The position numbers were made by a program, and so were the translations under genes. 64,000 nt of DNA from Flavobacterium poyangense (GTDB taxonomy: Bacteria; Bacteroidota; Bacteroidia; Flavobacteriales; Flavobacteriaceae): positions 1,029,113 through 1,093,112 of the forward strand of contig NZ_JAALLN010000001.1 of assembly GCF_011751075.1 (NCBI RefSeq), in the 5' to 3' direction. Positions 1-8,782 of the stretch are shown one piece after another (within the stretch, counting starts at the first letter, position 1; every line of letters starts with the position of its first letter). Below the pieces are notes generated by a model, which made no database searches, was not told the origin of the DNA, and worked only from the letters and a program-made list of their open reading frames with translations.

Positions 1-617
1 TCTTTCGGAGCTACTTCAATACCATTATTACGAGCAACCTTAGTTAACACTTTGTTCACCATGAACAACATTACAACCAAGATAGCCATCACAAGAGCAA
101 GAGCACCTAATATAATGTTATTTGAGATTCCGCTTCCACCTTCCTGAGGACCTGTTGGCAATTGACCAGCAACCTTAGGCGCTTCAACTTTTACTTCAGA
201 AGTATAGGCGATAATATTGTCTATATCACCTTCAGATAACTGAGGAAAAGAAGTCATTACAGACTTGTTGTATTCCTCAAAAAGTTTTACGGCTGTAGCA
301 TCACCTGACTTAATCATGTCAGAACTGTTGTGAACCCACTTGTAGATCCAAGCCATATCATGCTTTGCAGCAACACCCCTTAGAGCAGGACCTGTTGACT
401 TAGCATCTAATTTGTGACATGCAGCGCAATTTGCATTAAAAAGTTCTTTCCCTTTTACTGGATCACCACCGGCAGTTGCAGCCGGAGCAGCAGCTTCAGG
501 TGCGGCCGGAGCAGCAGCTGGATCTTGAGCAAATGAAGTTAGGGAGAAAATCAGCGTTAGCGATAAGCTAAGCAGCAATTTTCTTGAGATCGAATTATGG
601 TTACCCACCTTTTTCAT
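1..617 (-). CDS. actA: Cytochrome c protein, ActA-like (5' part only)
   Basis: The gene starts at 617 and runs off the left edge after 205 codons without a stop. The protein begins with a signal peptide ending near SFAQ, then an Ala/Pro-rich linker, a monohaem cytochrome c domain with the CAACH haem motif near residue 60 and a likely distal Met in SVMTSFPQ, then one membrane helix near residues 175-195. This arrangement matches the N-terminal part of the Flavobacterium ActA subunit of alternative complex III, a quinol:electron-acceptor oxidoreductase, whose pentahaem part would lie outside the window. The assignment to ActA rests on recollection of the family; the haem domain and membrane helix are seen directly. 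It is divergent from the SPOR gene. Confidence 0.7.
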   Translation of the reverse strand, partial: MKKVGNHNSISRKLLLSLSLTLIFSLTSFAQDPAAAPAAPEAAAPAATAGGDPVKGKELFNANCAACHKLDAKSTGPALRGVAAKHDMAWIYKWVHNSSDMIKSGDATAVKLFEEYNKSVMTSFPQLSEGDIDNIIAYTSEVKVEAPKVAGQLPTGPQEGGSGISNNIILGALALVMAILVVMLFMVNKVLTKVARNNGIEVAPK

Positions 618-704
618 ATAGTATAATAATTATCTACTAATTTTTGGTATGATTTTTTCTGTAGTAAATCAACAAAAAACTAATACCTTCTTTTAAAACT
701 TGCA

Positions 705-734
705 CAAAAATACGACTTATGAACTATTCTCAAA
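705..734 (-). promoter_or_regulatory. Promoter of the cytochrome gene
   Basis: On the minus strand TATTTTTG (712-705) matches the Bacteroidota -7 form TAnnTTTG, and TTTG (734-731) lies 18 bp upstream as the -33 element. Transcription would start near 698, about 80 nt before the ATG. Confidence 0.6.
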
Positions 735-810
735 ACCTTAAAATACCCTTAAATACCAATTTATATCAATTCTAAATAAAATTAAAATTTTCCATACAAA
801 CTTTAAATAC

Positions 811-818
811 TACTTTTG
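811..818 (+). promoter_or_regulatory. -7 element for the SPOR gene
   Basis: TACTTTTG matches TAnnTTTG. A possible in-frame TTG start at 816 overlaps this element and would lie upstream of the transcript, so the ATG at 837 is the real start. Confidence 0.65.
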
Positions 819-836
819 CATAAAAACCATCACATT

Positions 837-1226
837 ATGAGAATTTTAACTCCCTCTAAAAGAGTCTACCTAACACTAGCAATGATCGCTTTAGCTTCTA
901 ATATTAACGCTCAGGACCAAAATTTAACCCTAAATCAGGACCCAAAATTTGAGCAATTGCTGAATGACAAACGCAAAATTAACACATCGTTAAGTACAAA
1001 CGATACCTATAGAATTCAAATTTTCAGCGGCAAGAGCGATGAGGCCAAAAAAACGCTTACCGATTTCAAAAGAGAATACACTACCCTTGACGGAACGATA
1101 ATTTTCAACACGCCAAACTACAAAGTAATCGTTGGAAATTTCAAAACAAAAATAGAAGCAGAACGCAACTTAGCAGAAATCAAAAAAAGATACAAAACAG
1201 TCTTTTTACTGAAACCGGGCAAATAG
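837..1226 (+). CDS. Secreted SPOR-domain protein
   Basis: The protein has 129 residues. An N-terminal signal peptide ends near SNINA, followed by a short linker and a C-terminal SPOR domain (about residues 55-127) with the usual pattern YRIQIFSG ... YKVIVGNF ... AERNLAEIKKRY. SPOR domains bind peptidoglycan stripped of stem peptides, often at division sites, so a periplasmic wall-associated role is likely. The start at 837 is chosen because the upstream TTG at 816 sits inside the promoter. It is monocistronic, with a terminator just downstream, and divergent from the cytochrome gene. Confidence 0.85.
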   Translation: MRILTPSKRVYLTLAMIALASNINAQDQNLTLNQDPKFEQLLNDKRKINTSLSTNDTYRIQIFSGKSDEAKKTLTDFKREYTTLDGTIIFNTPNYKVIVGNFKTKIEAERNLAEIKKRYKTVFLLKPGK

Positions 1227-1249
1227 TTCTCAGCAGAAAAACAAAACAC

Positions 1250-1286
1250 AAAAAAAGCAACTCTGATCGGAGTTGCTTTTTTTTTA
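1250..1286. terminator. Bidirectional intrinsic terminator
   Basis: AGCAACTC (1256-1263) pairs with GAGTTGCT (1270-1277) around a 6-nt loop, with A and T runs on both sides. It can stop the SPOR gene from the left and the lipoprotein cluster from the right. Confidence 0.9.
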
Positions 1287-1343
1287 TATGACTTTGTGTC
1301 AACATCATTTAGTTTTAGCAATTGAAGCATAGGAAGATCAGAA

Positions 1344-1817
1344 CTACTCCAACTTATTAAGCTCTTCTTGTCTCTTATTGCTCATATAAGAACCTACACA
1401 GTCATAATCAGGACTTGTATCTTTCACCACATAAAAATCAATTTTGATCTCACTTGCATTTTTAAGATCAATCGGTCTTGTTTCTACATTTCTATGCGAA
1501 AGAAGAACTACTAATAAACTAACAGGATCATAACCTGCTCTTTTTACCTTAAAAGAAAAGTTACCTTTAGATGACGGCAAGATCATCCGACAACCAAAAA
1601 CAAACAAACCTCCCTCTATTGACTTACCTGTTTCTCTATCTATTACTTTTCCGCTAATAGTAACTTCATCCAAATTTATCTTTTGGTCATCATGGATTAT
1701 AGTCATACCATATCCACCTTTATTATTAGTCGGTATCAACTTCTTTTGCGCAAAAGAACATCCGCACAAAACAAACAAGCAGACAAACCACAATATCTTA
1801 TACTTACACTTTTTCAT
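1344..1817 (-). CDS. Lipoprotein, carboxypeptidase-regulatory-like fold (paralogue 1)
   Basis: The start is placed at 1817 so the protein opens with MKKCKYK, a hydrophobic stretch and the lipobox LCGC; a start 24 bases upstream would spoil the signal. After the Cys come the family motif IPTNNKGGY and one domain resembling the CarboxypepD_reg-like beta sandwich (SGKVIDRETGKSIEGG), ending with DFYVVKD and a DCVGS motif. No catalytic residues are visible. It is the last of four tandem paralogues on this strand, probably a surface or periplasmic lipoprotein. The function is unknown. Two Cys in the mature domain (FGC and DCVG) are conserved among the four copies. Confidence 0.7.
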   Translation of the reverse strand: MKKCKYKILWFVCLFVLCGCSFAQKKLIPTNNKGGYGMTIIHDDQKINLDEVTISGKVIDRETGKSIEGGLFVFGCRMILPSSKGNFSFKVKRAGYDPVSLLVVLLSHRNVETRPIDLKNASEIKIDFYVVKDTSPDYDCVGSYMSNKRQEELNKLE

Positions 1818-1884
1818 TTGCACATAATTAAAATACCCCAATTAAAACTGATTTCCAAACCACTCGGCTTGCCAACTTGTTTAA

Positions 1885-2346
1885 TCATTCTTCCGGCGTT
1901 TCCTCAATAATTCGCGATCCCTTACAATCAAGCAAAAAACTGTTGTTTTTATCCAGATAAAAATCTATTATAATTTCCTTATTACCGTAACTATCAATGC
2001 TATTCGTTTCAATTGACAAAAGCCCTTCTTTATCTGCTTCGACAAAAAAAGAATCATCTCTACTATTTCGAGTTTTAAAGGAATACCCCCCATCTGCCAA
2101 GGTTGTAAGAATGAGGCAACCATAACTCACTTTTGCACCACCTAACGGCAAATTTGTTTCCAAATCATAAACATGTCCCCGAATAGTAACAACCTTATTC
2201 ATTTTACTCTTAGACGCCGGTTTAACAAAAGTTAAGATATAACCTCCTTTGTTATTGTTTGGCAGCAACTTTTTTTTAAAAGAAGAGCATCCAACTAAAG
2301 CAAATGCAAAGACAAACAGTAGCAAAACATTTTTGCTTTTTTTCAT
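1885..2346 (-). CDS. Lipoprotein, carboxypeptidase-regulatory-like fold (paralogue 2)
   Basis: The protein has 153 residues. The signal peptide ends in the lipobox LVGC. It carries the family motif LPNNNKGGY, then RGHVYDLETNLPLGGAKV and YGC, and a final DFYLDKN with DCKGS. It is the copy most similar to paralogue 3 (shared RGHVYD). No enzyme motif is visible; the predicted fold is a small beta sandwich like transthyretin or carboxypeptidase regulatory domains, often found in Bacteroidota surface proteins. It is likely co-transcribed with its neighbours (68 bp from paralogue 1, 38 bp from paralogue 3). The function is not known. Confidence 0.7.
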   Translation of the reverse strand: MKKSKNVLLLFVFAFALVGCSSFKKKLLPNNNKGGYILTFVKPASKSKMNKVVTIRGHVYDLETNLPLGGAKVSYGCLILTTLADGGYSFKTRNSRDDSFFVEADKEGLLSIETNSIDSYGNKEIIIDFYLDKNNSFLLDCKGSRIIEETPEE

Positions 2347-2384
2347 AATTTTGATTTTACGTAAATCTTAATCATTAAAATAAA

Positions 2385-2864
2385 TTACTTGAGATTATTT
2401 AATTCATCCTGCTTACGTTTATGCCATTCTCCTCCTACCCCCTCACACTCTATCAATGGTCTATTAGATTCTGCTAAATAAAAATCAATTACAACCTCTT
2501 TTCTATTATAAATATCAATATAATCTGTCTCTACTGCCAAATACGGATAAACCACCGCTTCCACATAAAAAAAACCTTCCTCCAAATTTCTGGATCTAAA
2601 AGAATACTCTCCCTCAGATGTTGTTTGAAATTTAAAACACCCCGAAGTCACTTGTACATTACTCAAAGGCTTACCTGTTTTAACATCATAAACATGTCCA
2701 CGAATAATAACATCTTCCTCTAAATTTTTTAATTTATCTTTACTTAGAACCACAGTATACCCCCCTGAATTATAGGTTGAGATTAACTTCTCCTTTGTAG
2801 AAACACATCCTATCAAAACAAACAGACACAGAAACAACGTTAAAAAAAATCTATCCTTTTTCAT
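2385..2864 (-). CDS. Lipoprotein, carboxypeptidase-regulatory-like fold (paralogue 3)
   Basis: The start at 2864 gives MKKDRFF followed by a hydrophobic core and the lipobox LIGC; an ATG 18 bases upstream is less likely. The mature protein has the STYNSGGY version of the family motif, RGHVYDVKTGKPLSNVQV, SGC, and DFYLAESN followed by ECEGVGG. The C-terminus ends in KRKQDELNNLK, like the KRQEELNKLE tail of paralogue 1, so copies 1 and 3 share a tail that copies 2 and 4 lack. No function can be assigned. Confidence 0.7.
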   Translation of the reverse strand: MKKDRFFLTLFLCLFVLIGCVSTKEKLISTYNSGGYTVVLSKDKLKNLEEDVIIRGHVYDVKTGKPLSNVQVTSGCFKFQTTSEGEYSFRSRNLEEGFFYVEAVVYPYLAVETDYIDIYNRKEVVIDFYLAESNRPLIECEGVGGEWHKRKQDELNNLK

Positions 2865-2997
2865 TATACAAAAAATTAACAACCAGCTCTCTTCCCTTTT
2901 TGTGGTCTTGGGCTTTGACTCATATTTTTGCCATGTAACTCAATGTTAATCGTATCGAAGATTCTTTTTCTTCCCGCTTTAGGCAATGTCATAAATG

Positions 2998-3438
2998 CTA
3001 ATCGTTCAAGTATCCTTCACAATTCAAAATTGGATTATCATATTCCTCCAAATAAAAATCAATTTGCAATTCGTCCTTATCCTGTATATCTAAATATTTT
3101 GTGTCTACTGATTTATAGTTATAACAAATAGCCTCTATAAAGAAATACTTATAAGCCGATTTTGTTGTCTCATACAAGTATTCTCCTTTTATTGACGCCT
3201 TAATTGTAGAACACTCAATCTTTAGCACTGCAATTTGTAATGGTTTCCCAGTTTTAGCATCTAGCACCCGCCCTTTAATTATAAGCCGATCCGGATTTAT
3301 TTTATCCTGTTTTTGAACTACAAGCACTTTATAACCTCCAGCATTATTATTTGGTATTAAGCCTTTTTTTATAGAAGTGCAGCCAACCAAAACAAATGCA
3401 AAGGAAATCAGCAGTATATAACAATTACTATTTATCAT
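2998..3438 (-). CDS. Lipoprotein, carboxypeptidase-regulatory-like fold (paralogue 4)
   Basis: The protein has 146 residues, with lipobox LVGC, family motif IPNNNAGGY, then KGRVLDAKTGKPLQIAV, IEC and DFYLEEYD followed by NCEGY. It is the most diverged of the four copies and the first to be transcribed, 13 bp after the zinc-peptidase-like gene, which suggests one transcription unit from 4822 to 1344. It is probably a cell-envelope lipoprotein of unknown role. Confidence 0.7.
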   Translation of the reverse strand: MINSNCYILLISFAFVLVGCTSIKKGLIPNNNAGGYKVLVVQKQDKINPDRLIIKGRVLDAKTGKPLQIAVLKIECSTIKASIKGEYLYETTKSAYKYFFIEAICYNYKSVDTKYLDIQDKDELQIDFYLEEYDNPILNCEGYLND

Positions 3439-3451
3439 AACAAATCAACAT

Positions 3452-4822
3452 TTAACACTTAGACCTTTTACCCCTCTGAAATTGTACATCTCCATCGACA
3501 TCTTTACCCGTCAATTCTACACTAAGAACATCCTTAATCCGTGCTTTTTCTCTAAACGGAAGCGCTTTAAACGCTTTTGTCTCGGTCAAACCTCCCCATG
3601 CCATATCCTGATAAAATTGCCTATCCAACCGATACCCTTTACTTACACCGTAAATCTCTAAAGCATCCCTTACTTGCGCCACCAGACTTATAGCCATTTC
3701 CTCATGATGAGCTACCTCTATGTTCTTTTTAGCATTCCATTCCTCAACCAAGTGAGGATATGCTGTATTTGCACCAACACCATCTACCCTGAAATAAACT
3801 ACAAAATAAGCATGAATCGATTCATGCAATATGGTTCGAGCCCAAGACAAATCTGTCGCATCTGGCCAAGCTCTATTATAAAAAGTAGTCGTAACCCCCG
3901 TTACTTCATTATACAACCTTGAAGTCTCACCCGTAAATGGTTTATCACCTACTTTAGTATCACTGATTACTGTCCAATTATACCTAGTGGCATTCCAATC
4001 ACCTGTAAAATTAGTAACCATATTACCCGGACTTGCTATCGTCTTTTTTAAATCATTTAAAACCTTTTTCAAACACTCATCAAGCCGAGCATCCATAATA
4101 CCATCATCAAATTTTTTATTATTCAGCTTTCTGAAATAGGAAGCGTAAGCAATCCCCATTGACGAACCATTATTCCGCGATCGTACAAACTGATAATTTA
4201 GTCTGGTACGGGCATCATTTGTAGGAGGCGTTATATAGTTGTTTTTAATTATAACTTCTTTTAGGGGTACAGGATCAATCGCAGAAAGTAAGGTATTATA
4301 GGAGCCGGCAACATTTCCTTTATCAATCTTAAAACCACTTAAAACCTGCCCTTTTATATCGGTAGAATAAACAGATCCTGTAAACGCAGGATCCGCCGGA
4401 GCCCTGCTGATATGCTTATTAGTCCTTTTTTCAGGAACACGATGAAACAAAACAGTCTGTACTGCTCCGTCAATCTCAATTTGTAAAATTTCTGTCTCTA
4501 CTCCTTCAAGGTTTGTCTTTGCACTTGCTATATTCAATTTAGCATCTGTATCTGTTATGTCAATCTGCTCCAAGGTCGACAAATCTATCTCCAATCCTAT
4601 ATCTGCAACATCGACTCTCCTACTCGTTAACTGTTTGCGGTTTAATTCTTTAAAAAAATCAAGTGATTTTTCCAGTGTCACGGTTTTTAGATTATAAACT
4701 CCGGGATCTGATGCCTTGCTAACTGGTTCATCCGGACTATCCTCCTTACTACAATCACCCAAAAAGATAGCCACTGCTAAAATAACTGTACCCTTTAAAA
4801 ATTGTTTCACTACGTTTTTCAT
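3452..4822 (-). CDS. Putative zinc metallopeptidase-like lipoprotein
   Basis: The protein has 456 residues. The N-terminal hydrophobic stretch ends in LGDC (Cys24), a plausible but unusual lipobox. The region up to about residue 200 is unrecognised. HESIH at 333-337 fits the HExxH zinc site, and HHEEMA at 372-377 supplies a Glu at a spacing fitting a gluzincin-type third ligand. The HExxH and downstream Glu are seen; peptidase activity is inference. It heads the lipoprotein cluster. A 9-bp inverted repeat spans its start codon and -7 element, suggesting repression. It could also be a non-catalytic zincin fold. Confidence 0.6.
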   Translation of the reverse strand: MKNVVKQFLKGTVILAVAIFLGDCSKEDSPDEPVSKASDPGVYNLKTVTLEKSLDFFKELNRKQLTSRRVDVADIGLEIDLSTLEQIDITDTDAKLNIASAKTNLEGVETEILQIEIDGAVQTVLFHRVPEKRTNKHISRAPADPAFTGSVYSTDIKGQVLSGFKIDKGNVAGSYNTLLSAIDPVPLKEVIIKNNYITPPTNDARTRLNYQFVRSRNNGSSMGIAYASYFRKLNNKKFDDGIMDARLDECLKKVLNDLKKTIASPGNMVTNFTGDWNATRYNWTVISDTKVGDKPFTGETSRLYNEVTGVTTTFYNRAWPDATDLSWARTILHESIHAYFVVYFRVDGVGANTAYPHLVEEWNAKKNIEVAHHEEMAISLVAQVRDALEIYGVSKGYRLDRQFYQDMAWGGLTETKAFKALPFREKARIKDVLSVELTGKDVDGDVQFQRGKRSKC

Positions 4823-4852
4823 TGCTAAAAGTTTTAATTTTTAGCAAACCTA
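4822..4852 (-). promoter_or_regulatory. Promoter with overlapping inverted repeat
   Basis: TAGGTTTG (4852-4845, minus strand) matches the -7 form TAnnTTTG. The arms TTGCTAAAA (4822-4830) and TTTTAGCAA (4839-4847), separated by 8 bp, form a perfect inverted repeat that overlaps both this element and the start codon. It looks like an operator; no regulator is identified. Confidence 0.45.
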
Positions 4853-4984
4853 AAGCCTTTATTTAAAAAGTAGTATTTTTCTTTCTTATAGATTTATAAC
4901 TGCAAGAGATCAATAGATAATCGCATGCCAAACCATGCTCTAATTCCAATCCTATATTGATTTTTCCTAAAACCTAATCAAACA

Positions 4985-5013
4985 AAAAAAGTCCCAACTT
5001 TCGTTGAGACTTT
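4985..5013 (-). terminator. Intrinsic terminator of the DUF4920 gene
   Basis: Minus strand AGTCTCAAC and GTTGGGACT pair around a short loop and are followed by seven T. It lies about 40 bp after the stop codon at 5050 and is a near copy of the terminator after infB. Confidence 0.85.
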
Positions 5014-5049
5014 ACAATATAAGTGATGTACTTAAAACTAAAAGCACGC

Positions 5050-5559
5050 TTAGTTAACTACCTTAATTCCACTGGCAAGAAATCGAATCTCTTCTTTTGG
5101 AGCTGTAATCGCATCTATTTCTGATTGTGGTTTCTTACCATCTTTAGCGTAATGTTTGAGCTCTTCAACAGAGGTAATTTTCTTCTCCGCAACACCTTCC
5201 AAAACAACATTTTTTCCTTTTAAACTTGTTGGTACAAAAAAGGCATACTCTTTCATTTTTACAAAAAACGAAGACCCGTCTTCTGTTTTAACCGCAACCC
5301 AGCATCCTTTCTTCGGACAAACATCGGTTACAACTCCTCGTACCGAGATATCTTCAATTTTCTGTACATTATTTAATTCCTTTTGCAATTTCTCAACCGA
5401 GATCGCCTTGCCTTCTGAAACCTTAGAAATATCGGCTCCATAATAATCCCCAACTAAAGCATTCCCCGCCGGAGGTCCTTTTTTCTCTACGGCTTCTTGC
5501 GAAAAAGACAGCGTAGATAGACTTAAGAAAAGGAATCCTGTGTATAATAATCGTTTCAT
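5050..5559 (-). CDS. Secreted DUF4920 protein
   Basis: The start at 5559 gives MKRLLYTGFLFLSL with a signal peptide ending at SFSQ; the upstream ATG at 5592 would place 11 polar residues before it. The mature part matches DUF4920, an OB-like fold with the family hallmark VRGVVTDVCPKKGCWV and the segment FFVPTSLKGKNVVLEG. It is probably periplasmic. The biochemical role of this family is not known; the two Cys of CPKKGC could bind metal or form a disulfide. It is monocistronic with its own terminator. Confidence 0.8.
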   Translation of the reverse strand: MKRLLYTGFLFLSLSTLSFSQEAVEKKGPPAGNALVGDYYGADISKVSEGKAISVEKLQKELNNVQKIEDISVRGVVTDVCPKKGCWVAVKTEDGSSFFVKMKEYAFFVPTSLKGKNVVLEGVAEKKITSVEELKHYAKDGKKPQSEIDAITAPKEEIRFLASGIKVVN

Positions 5560-5797
5560 ATCTATATATTTTTTTAACCAAAAATAACACAAAATTTGAA
5601 ATAAATAAGCCCCTTTTCCGCATCAAAAAAAACATCCTATTACACAATCACCAAAACACAATAACCTGAACACGATTGTCGAATAGCAGCTATTGAATAC
5701 TTTAAAAAAATCCTTTAAATCTGTGAAATCTGTGGCAGCTTCATTTTGTTTTGCCACAGATTAAAAGAATTAAAATGATTCTTTATAAGCTATAAAA
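5560..5797. repeat. Intergenic gap with inverted repeat
   Basis: AATCTGTGGCA (5727-5737) and TGCCACAGATT (5752-5762) form a hairpin. Half of it reappears near 18590, and related AATCTG-rich arms occur at 18050-18175 and 40927-40977, so it belongs to a dispersed intergenic family. No gene is visible in the gap. Confidence 0.6.
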
Positions 5798-5823
5798 AAA
5801 GTCCCAACTTGCGTTGGGACTTT
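5794..5823 (-). terminator. Intrinsic terminator of the rimP-nusA-infB operon
   Basis: AGTCCCAAC (5800-5808) and GTTGGGACT (5813-5821) form a perfect 9-bp stem, followed on the minus strand by seven T. It lies 20 bp after the infB stop. Confidence 0.9.
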
Positions 5824-5842
5824 AAAATATAAATATTGAATC

Positions 5843-8734
5843 TTATTTCAATTTCTTTTTGATCGCTACTTCATGGTAAGCTTCAATAACATCTCTTTCT
5901 TCAATATCGTTGAAACCTTTAATTTGAATACCACAATCGTATCCTTTCGTAACTTCTTTCACATCGTCTTTGAAACGTTTCAATGCTACAAGTTCACCTG
6001 TATGCACCACTACACCTTCTCTGATCACTCTGATTTTAGAAGCTCTCATAATCTTACCGTCCGTAACCATACATCCGGCGATAGAACCTACTTTAGAAAT
6101 TTTGAAAATCTCACGGATCTCTGCTGTTCCTAAAATCTCTTCTTTCATCTCAGGAGCTAACATTCCTTCCATCGCATCTTTCAAGTCATCGATAGCAGCA
6201 TAGATAATAGAGTAGTAACGGATATCGATTTCTTCTTTATCTGCCAGTTGTCTCGCATTTCCTGCAGGACGAACGTTAAATCCAATAATGATCGCATCAG
6301 AAGCAGAAGCCAACATAACGTCAGTCTCTGTAATGGCTCCAACACCTTTATGAATAATATTAATTTGAATTTCTTCTGTAGAAAGTTTAGAGAACGAATC
6401 AGACAATGCTTCAACTGATCCATCAACGTCTCCTTTAAGGATTACGTTCAATTCTTTAAACTGACCCAATGCAATACGACGACCAATTTCGTCCAATGTG
6501 ATATGACGTTGTGTACGTACCGATTGTTCACGCATTAATTGAGAACGTTTAGAGGCAATTTGTTTGGCTTCTTTTTCGTCTTCAAAAACATTGAATTTAT
6601 CACCGGCAGTAGCAGCACCATCCAAACCTAAAACAGAAACCGGAGTTGAAGGACCTGCCTCCAAAACAATATGTCCTCTTTCATCATGCATTGCTTTTAC
6701 TTTTCCATGGTGTTTACCGGCCAGCATATAATCTCCAACCTTTAAAGTTCCATGTTGTACTAAGATAGTAGAAACATATCCTTTCCCTTTATCCAAAAAT
6801 GCTTCCACAACAGTTCCCTGTGCTGCCTTATTCGGATTCGATTTCAGATCCAAAATTTCTGCTTCTAATAAAACTTTTTCAAGTAATTCTTTTACTCCTG
6901 TTCCAATCTTTGCAGAAATATCATGTGATTGAATTTTTCCACCCCAGTCTTCAACAAGTAAATTCATACTAGCTAAACGCTCTTTGATTTTCTCAACATT
7001 TGCATTTGGTTTATCAATTTTATTGATTGCAAAAATAATTGGTACTCCCGCAGCTTGTGCGTGAGAAATCGCTTCTTTAGTTTGAGGCATGATATCATCA
7101 TCGGCAGCTACCACAATAATAGCAATATCCGTAACCTGCGCTCCACGTGCACGCATCGCGGTAAACGCCTCGTGACCCGGTGTATCTAAGAATGCAATTT
7201 TCTGACCATTATCTAAAGTTACTCCATAAGCTCCAATGTGCTGTGTAATACCTCCCGACTCTCCGGCAATAACATTTTCTTTACGGATATAATCCAGTAA
7301 AGAGGTTTTACCGTGATCGACGTGACCCATTACCGTAACAATCGGCGCTCTGGCAACTAAATCTTCTTCTTTATCTTCAACAACTTCTATTGCCTCTTCG
7401 ATATCAACTGTGATAAACTCTACTTCGTAACCAAACTCATCGGCCACAATAGTTAAAGTTTCAGCATCTAAACGCTGGTTCATGGTTACCATGATTCCAA
7501 GTGACATACAAGTTCCAATTACTTTTGTAATCGGCACATCCATCATGATCGCGATTTCACCCACAGTAACGAATTCTGTAACCTTAATAGTTTTACTTCC
7601 TTCGTCAAGTGCTCTTTGCTCATCATCAGATTTCTGACGGTGTGTCTCTCTTTTATCTCTTCTGTATTTAGCAGCTTTTGATTTTCCACCTTTTCCTTGA
7701 AGTTTTTCAAGAGTCTCTCTAATTTGGTTTTTTACTTCCTCTTCAGTTGGCTCAACTTTAGCTACAATTGCAGGGCGGTTTCCTTTTACGAAACCAGGTC
7801 TAGCACTTCTGTTAGCATTAAAACCTCCACCACCTGTATTTGGTGTAATTTTATTAGGATTTGGTGTTCCCGGTGCATTACCTGTTGCAGGTTTTGGTGC
7901 TCCCGGTGTACCTGGCTTCGGAGCAATTCTTTTACGCTTATTTTTGTTAGCGTTATTTCCTGCACCCGGAGCTCCCGGTTTGTTTGGAGTTATTTTCGGA
8001 TCTTCTTTCTTTTTCTTAGGCTTGTTAAATTGAGATAAATCAATTGTCTGACCTGTAAGTGTCGTTCCTGATAACTTTTGATATTGCGTAGTGATCGTCT
8101 CTTCTGAAGTTGTAGGATCCGTAGATATAATTGGTTCCTGAGCTACTTTCGGAGCTTCCACTTTTACTTCTTTTTTCTCTGTAATAATAGGTTTTTCAAC
8201 TTTGTCCTCAGCAACTACAGGCGCAACCACTACCGGCTCCGGCTGTACGATTTCTTTCTGAACAGGTTTTTCCTCTTGAATCGGAGCAGCAACAACCACT
8301 TTAGGTTCTTCAACTTTCACCGGTTCCTCTGAAGGAGTAGAAACAATTGCAGGTTTCTCAGGTTTCTTTGGATTTAAATCAATTTTACCCACTTGAACAG
8401 GTCCGGTCACAACAGCTCTTGCTTTTATAATCTCTTGTTGTTTTTGGCGCTCTTCGTCTTGTCTGCGTTTGTCCTCAATTTCTTTCTCACGCTCTACACG
8501 TAATGCTTCTTTCTCTTTTCTTTTCTCTTCTCCTACCTCTTTAGAAGCTTCCTTATTCCCCTTATCGCCCGCAAATTGGCTTTGTAGGATATTAAACTCG
8601 CTATCAGAAATTTTTGCATTCGGATTTGCATCAATAGCAATTCCCTTATCTTTTAGATAATCAACAGCTCTTTCTAACGAAATATTTAATTCCCTTAAAA
8701 CCTTGTTTATTCTTATTACTCTCTCTTCAGACAT
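5843..8734 (-). CDS. infB: Translation initiation factor IF-2
   Basis: The protein has 963 residues. The N-terminal IF2N domain ([19 protein letters not shown]) is followed by a long low-complexity Lys/Glu/Pro/Val linker to about residue 330, a second IF2N-like segment ([13 protein letters not shown]), and the GTPase domain with G1 GHVDHGKT near 467, G3 DTPGHE and G4 NKID. Domains II to IV follow, ending EVAIKKKLK. It recruits initiator tRNA to the 30S subunit and hydrolyses GTP on subunit joining. It is the last gene of rimP-nusA-infB, an order conserved across bacteria. The long basic linker is usual for Bacteroidota. Nothing appears broken. Confidence 0.98.
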   Translation of the reverse strand: MSEERVIRINKVLRELNISLERAVDYLKDKGIAIDANPNAKISDSEFNILQSQFAGDKGNKEASKEVGEEKRKEKEALRVEREKEIEDKRRQDEERQKQQEIIKARAVVTGPVQVGKIDLNPKKPEKPAIVSTPSEEPVKVEEPKVVVAAPIQEEKPVQKEIVQPEPVVVAPVVAEDKVEKPIITEKKEVKVEAPKVAQEPIISTDPTTSEETITTQYQKLSGTTLTGQTIDLSQFNKPKKKKEDPKITPNKPGAPGAGNNANKNKRKRIAPKPGTPGAPKPATGNAPGTPNPNKITPNTGGGGFNANRSARPGFVKGNRPAIVAKVEPTEEEVKNQIRETLEKLQGKGGKSKAAKYRRDKRETHRQKSDDEQRALDEGSKTIKVTEFVTVGEIAIMMDVPITKVIGTCMSLGIMVTMNQRLDAETLTIVADEFGYEVEFITVDIEEAIEVVEDKEEDLVARAPIVTVMGHVDHGKTSLLDYIRKENVIAGESGGITQHIGAYGVTLDNGQKIAFLDTPGHEAFTAMRARGAQVTDIAIIVVAADDDIMPQTKEAISHAQAAGVPIIFAINKIDKPNANVEKIKERLASMNLLVEDWGGKIQSHDISAKIGTGVKELLEKVLLEAEILDLKSNPNKAAQGTVVEAFLDKGKGYVSTILVQHGTLKVGDYMLAGKHHGKVKAMHDERGHIVLEAGPSTPVSVLGLDGAATAGDKFNVFEDEKEAKQIASKRSQLMREQSVRTQRHITLDEIGRRIALGQFKELNVILKGDVDGSVEALSDSFSKLSTEEIQINIIHKGVGAITETDVMLASASDAIIIGFNVRPAGNARQLADKEEIDIRYYSIIYAAIDDLKDAMEGMLAPEMKEEILGTAEIREIFKISKVGSIAGCMVTDGKIMRASKIRVIREGVVVHTGELVALKRFKDDVKEVTKGYDCGIQIKGFNDIEERDVIEAYHEVAIKKKLK

Positions 8735-8782
8735 ATAACCTTTTTATTATTACCTTTTTCGTTGTGTTGTTAGAGCAGATAA

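Noticed and set aside
816..836. Upstream TTG start for the SPOR gene
   Set aside because: It lies in the -7 promoter element and upstream of the transcript start.
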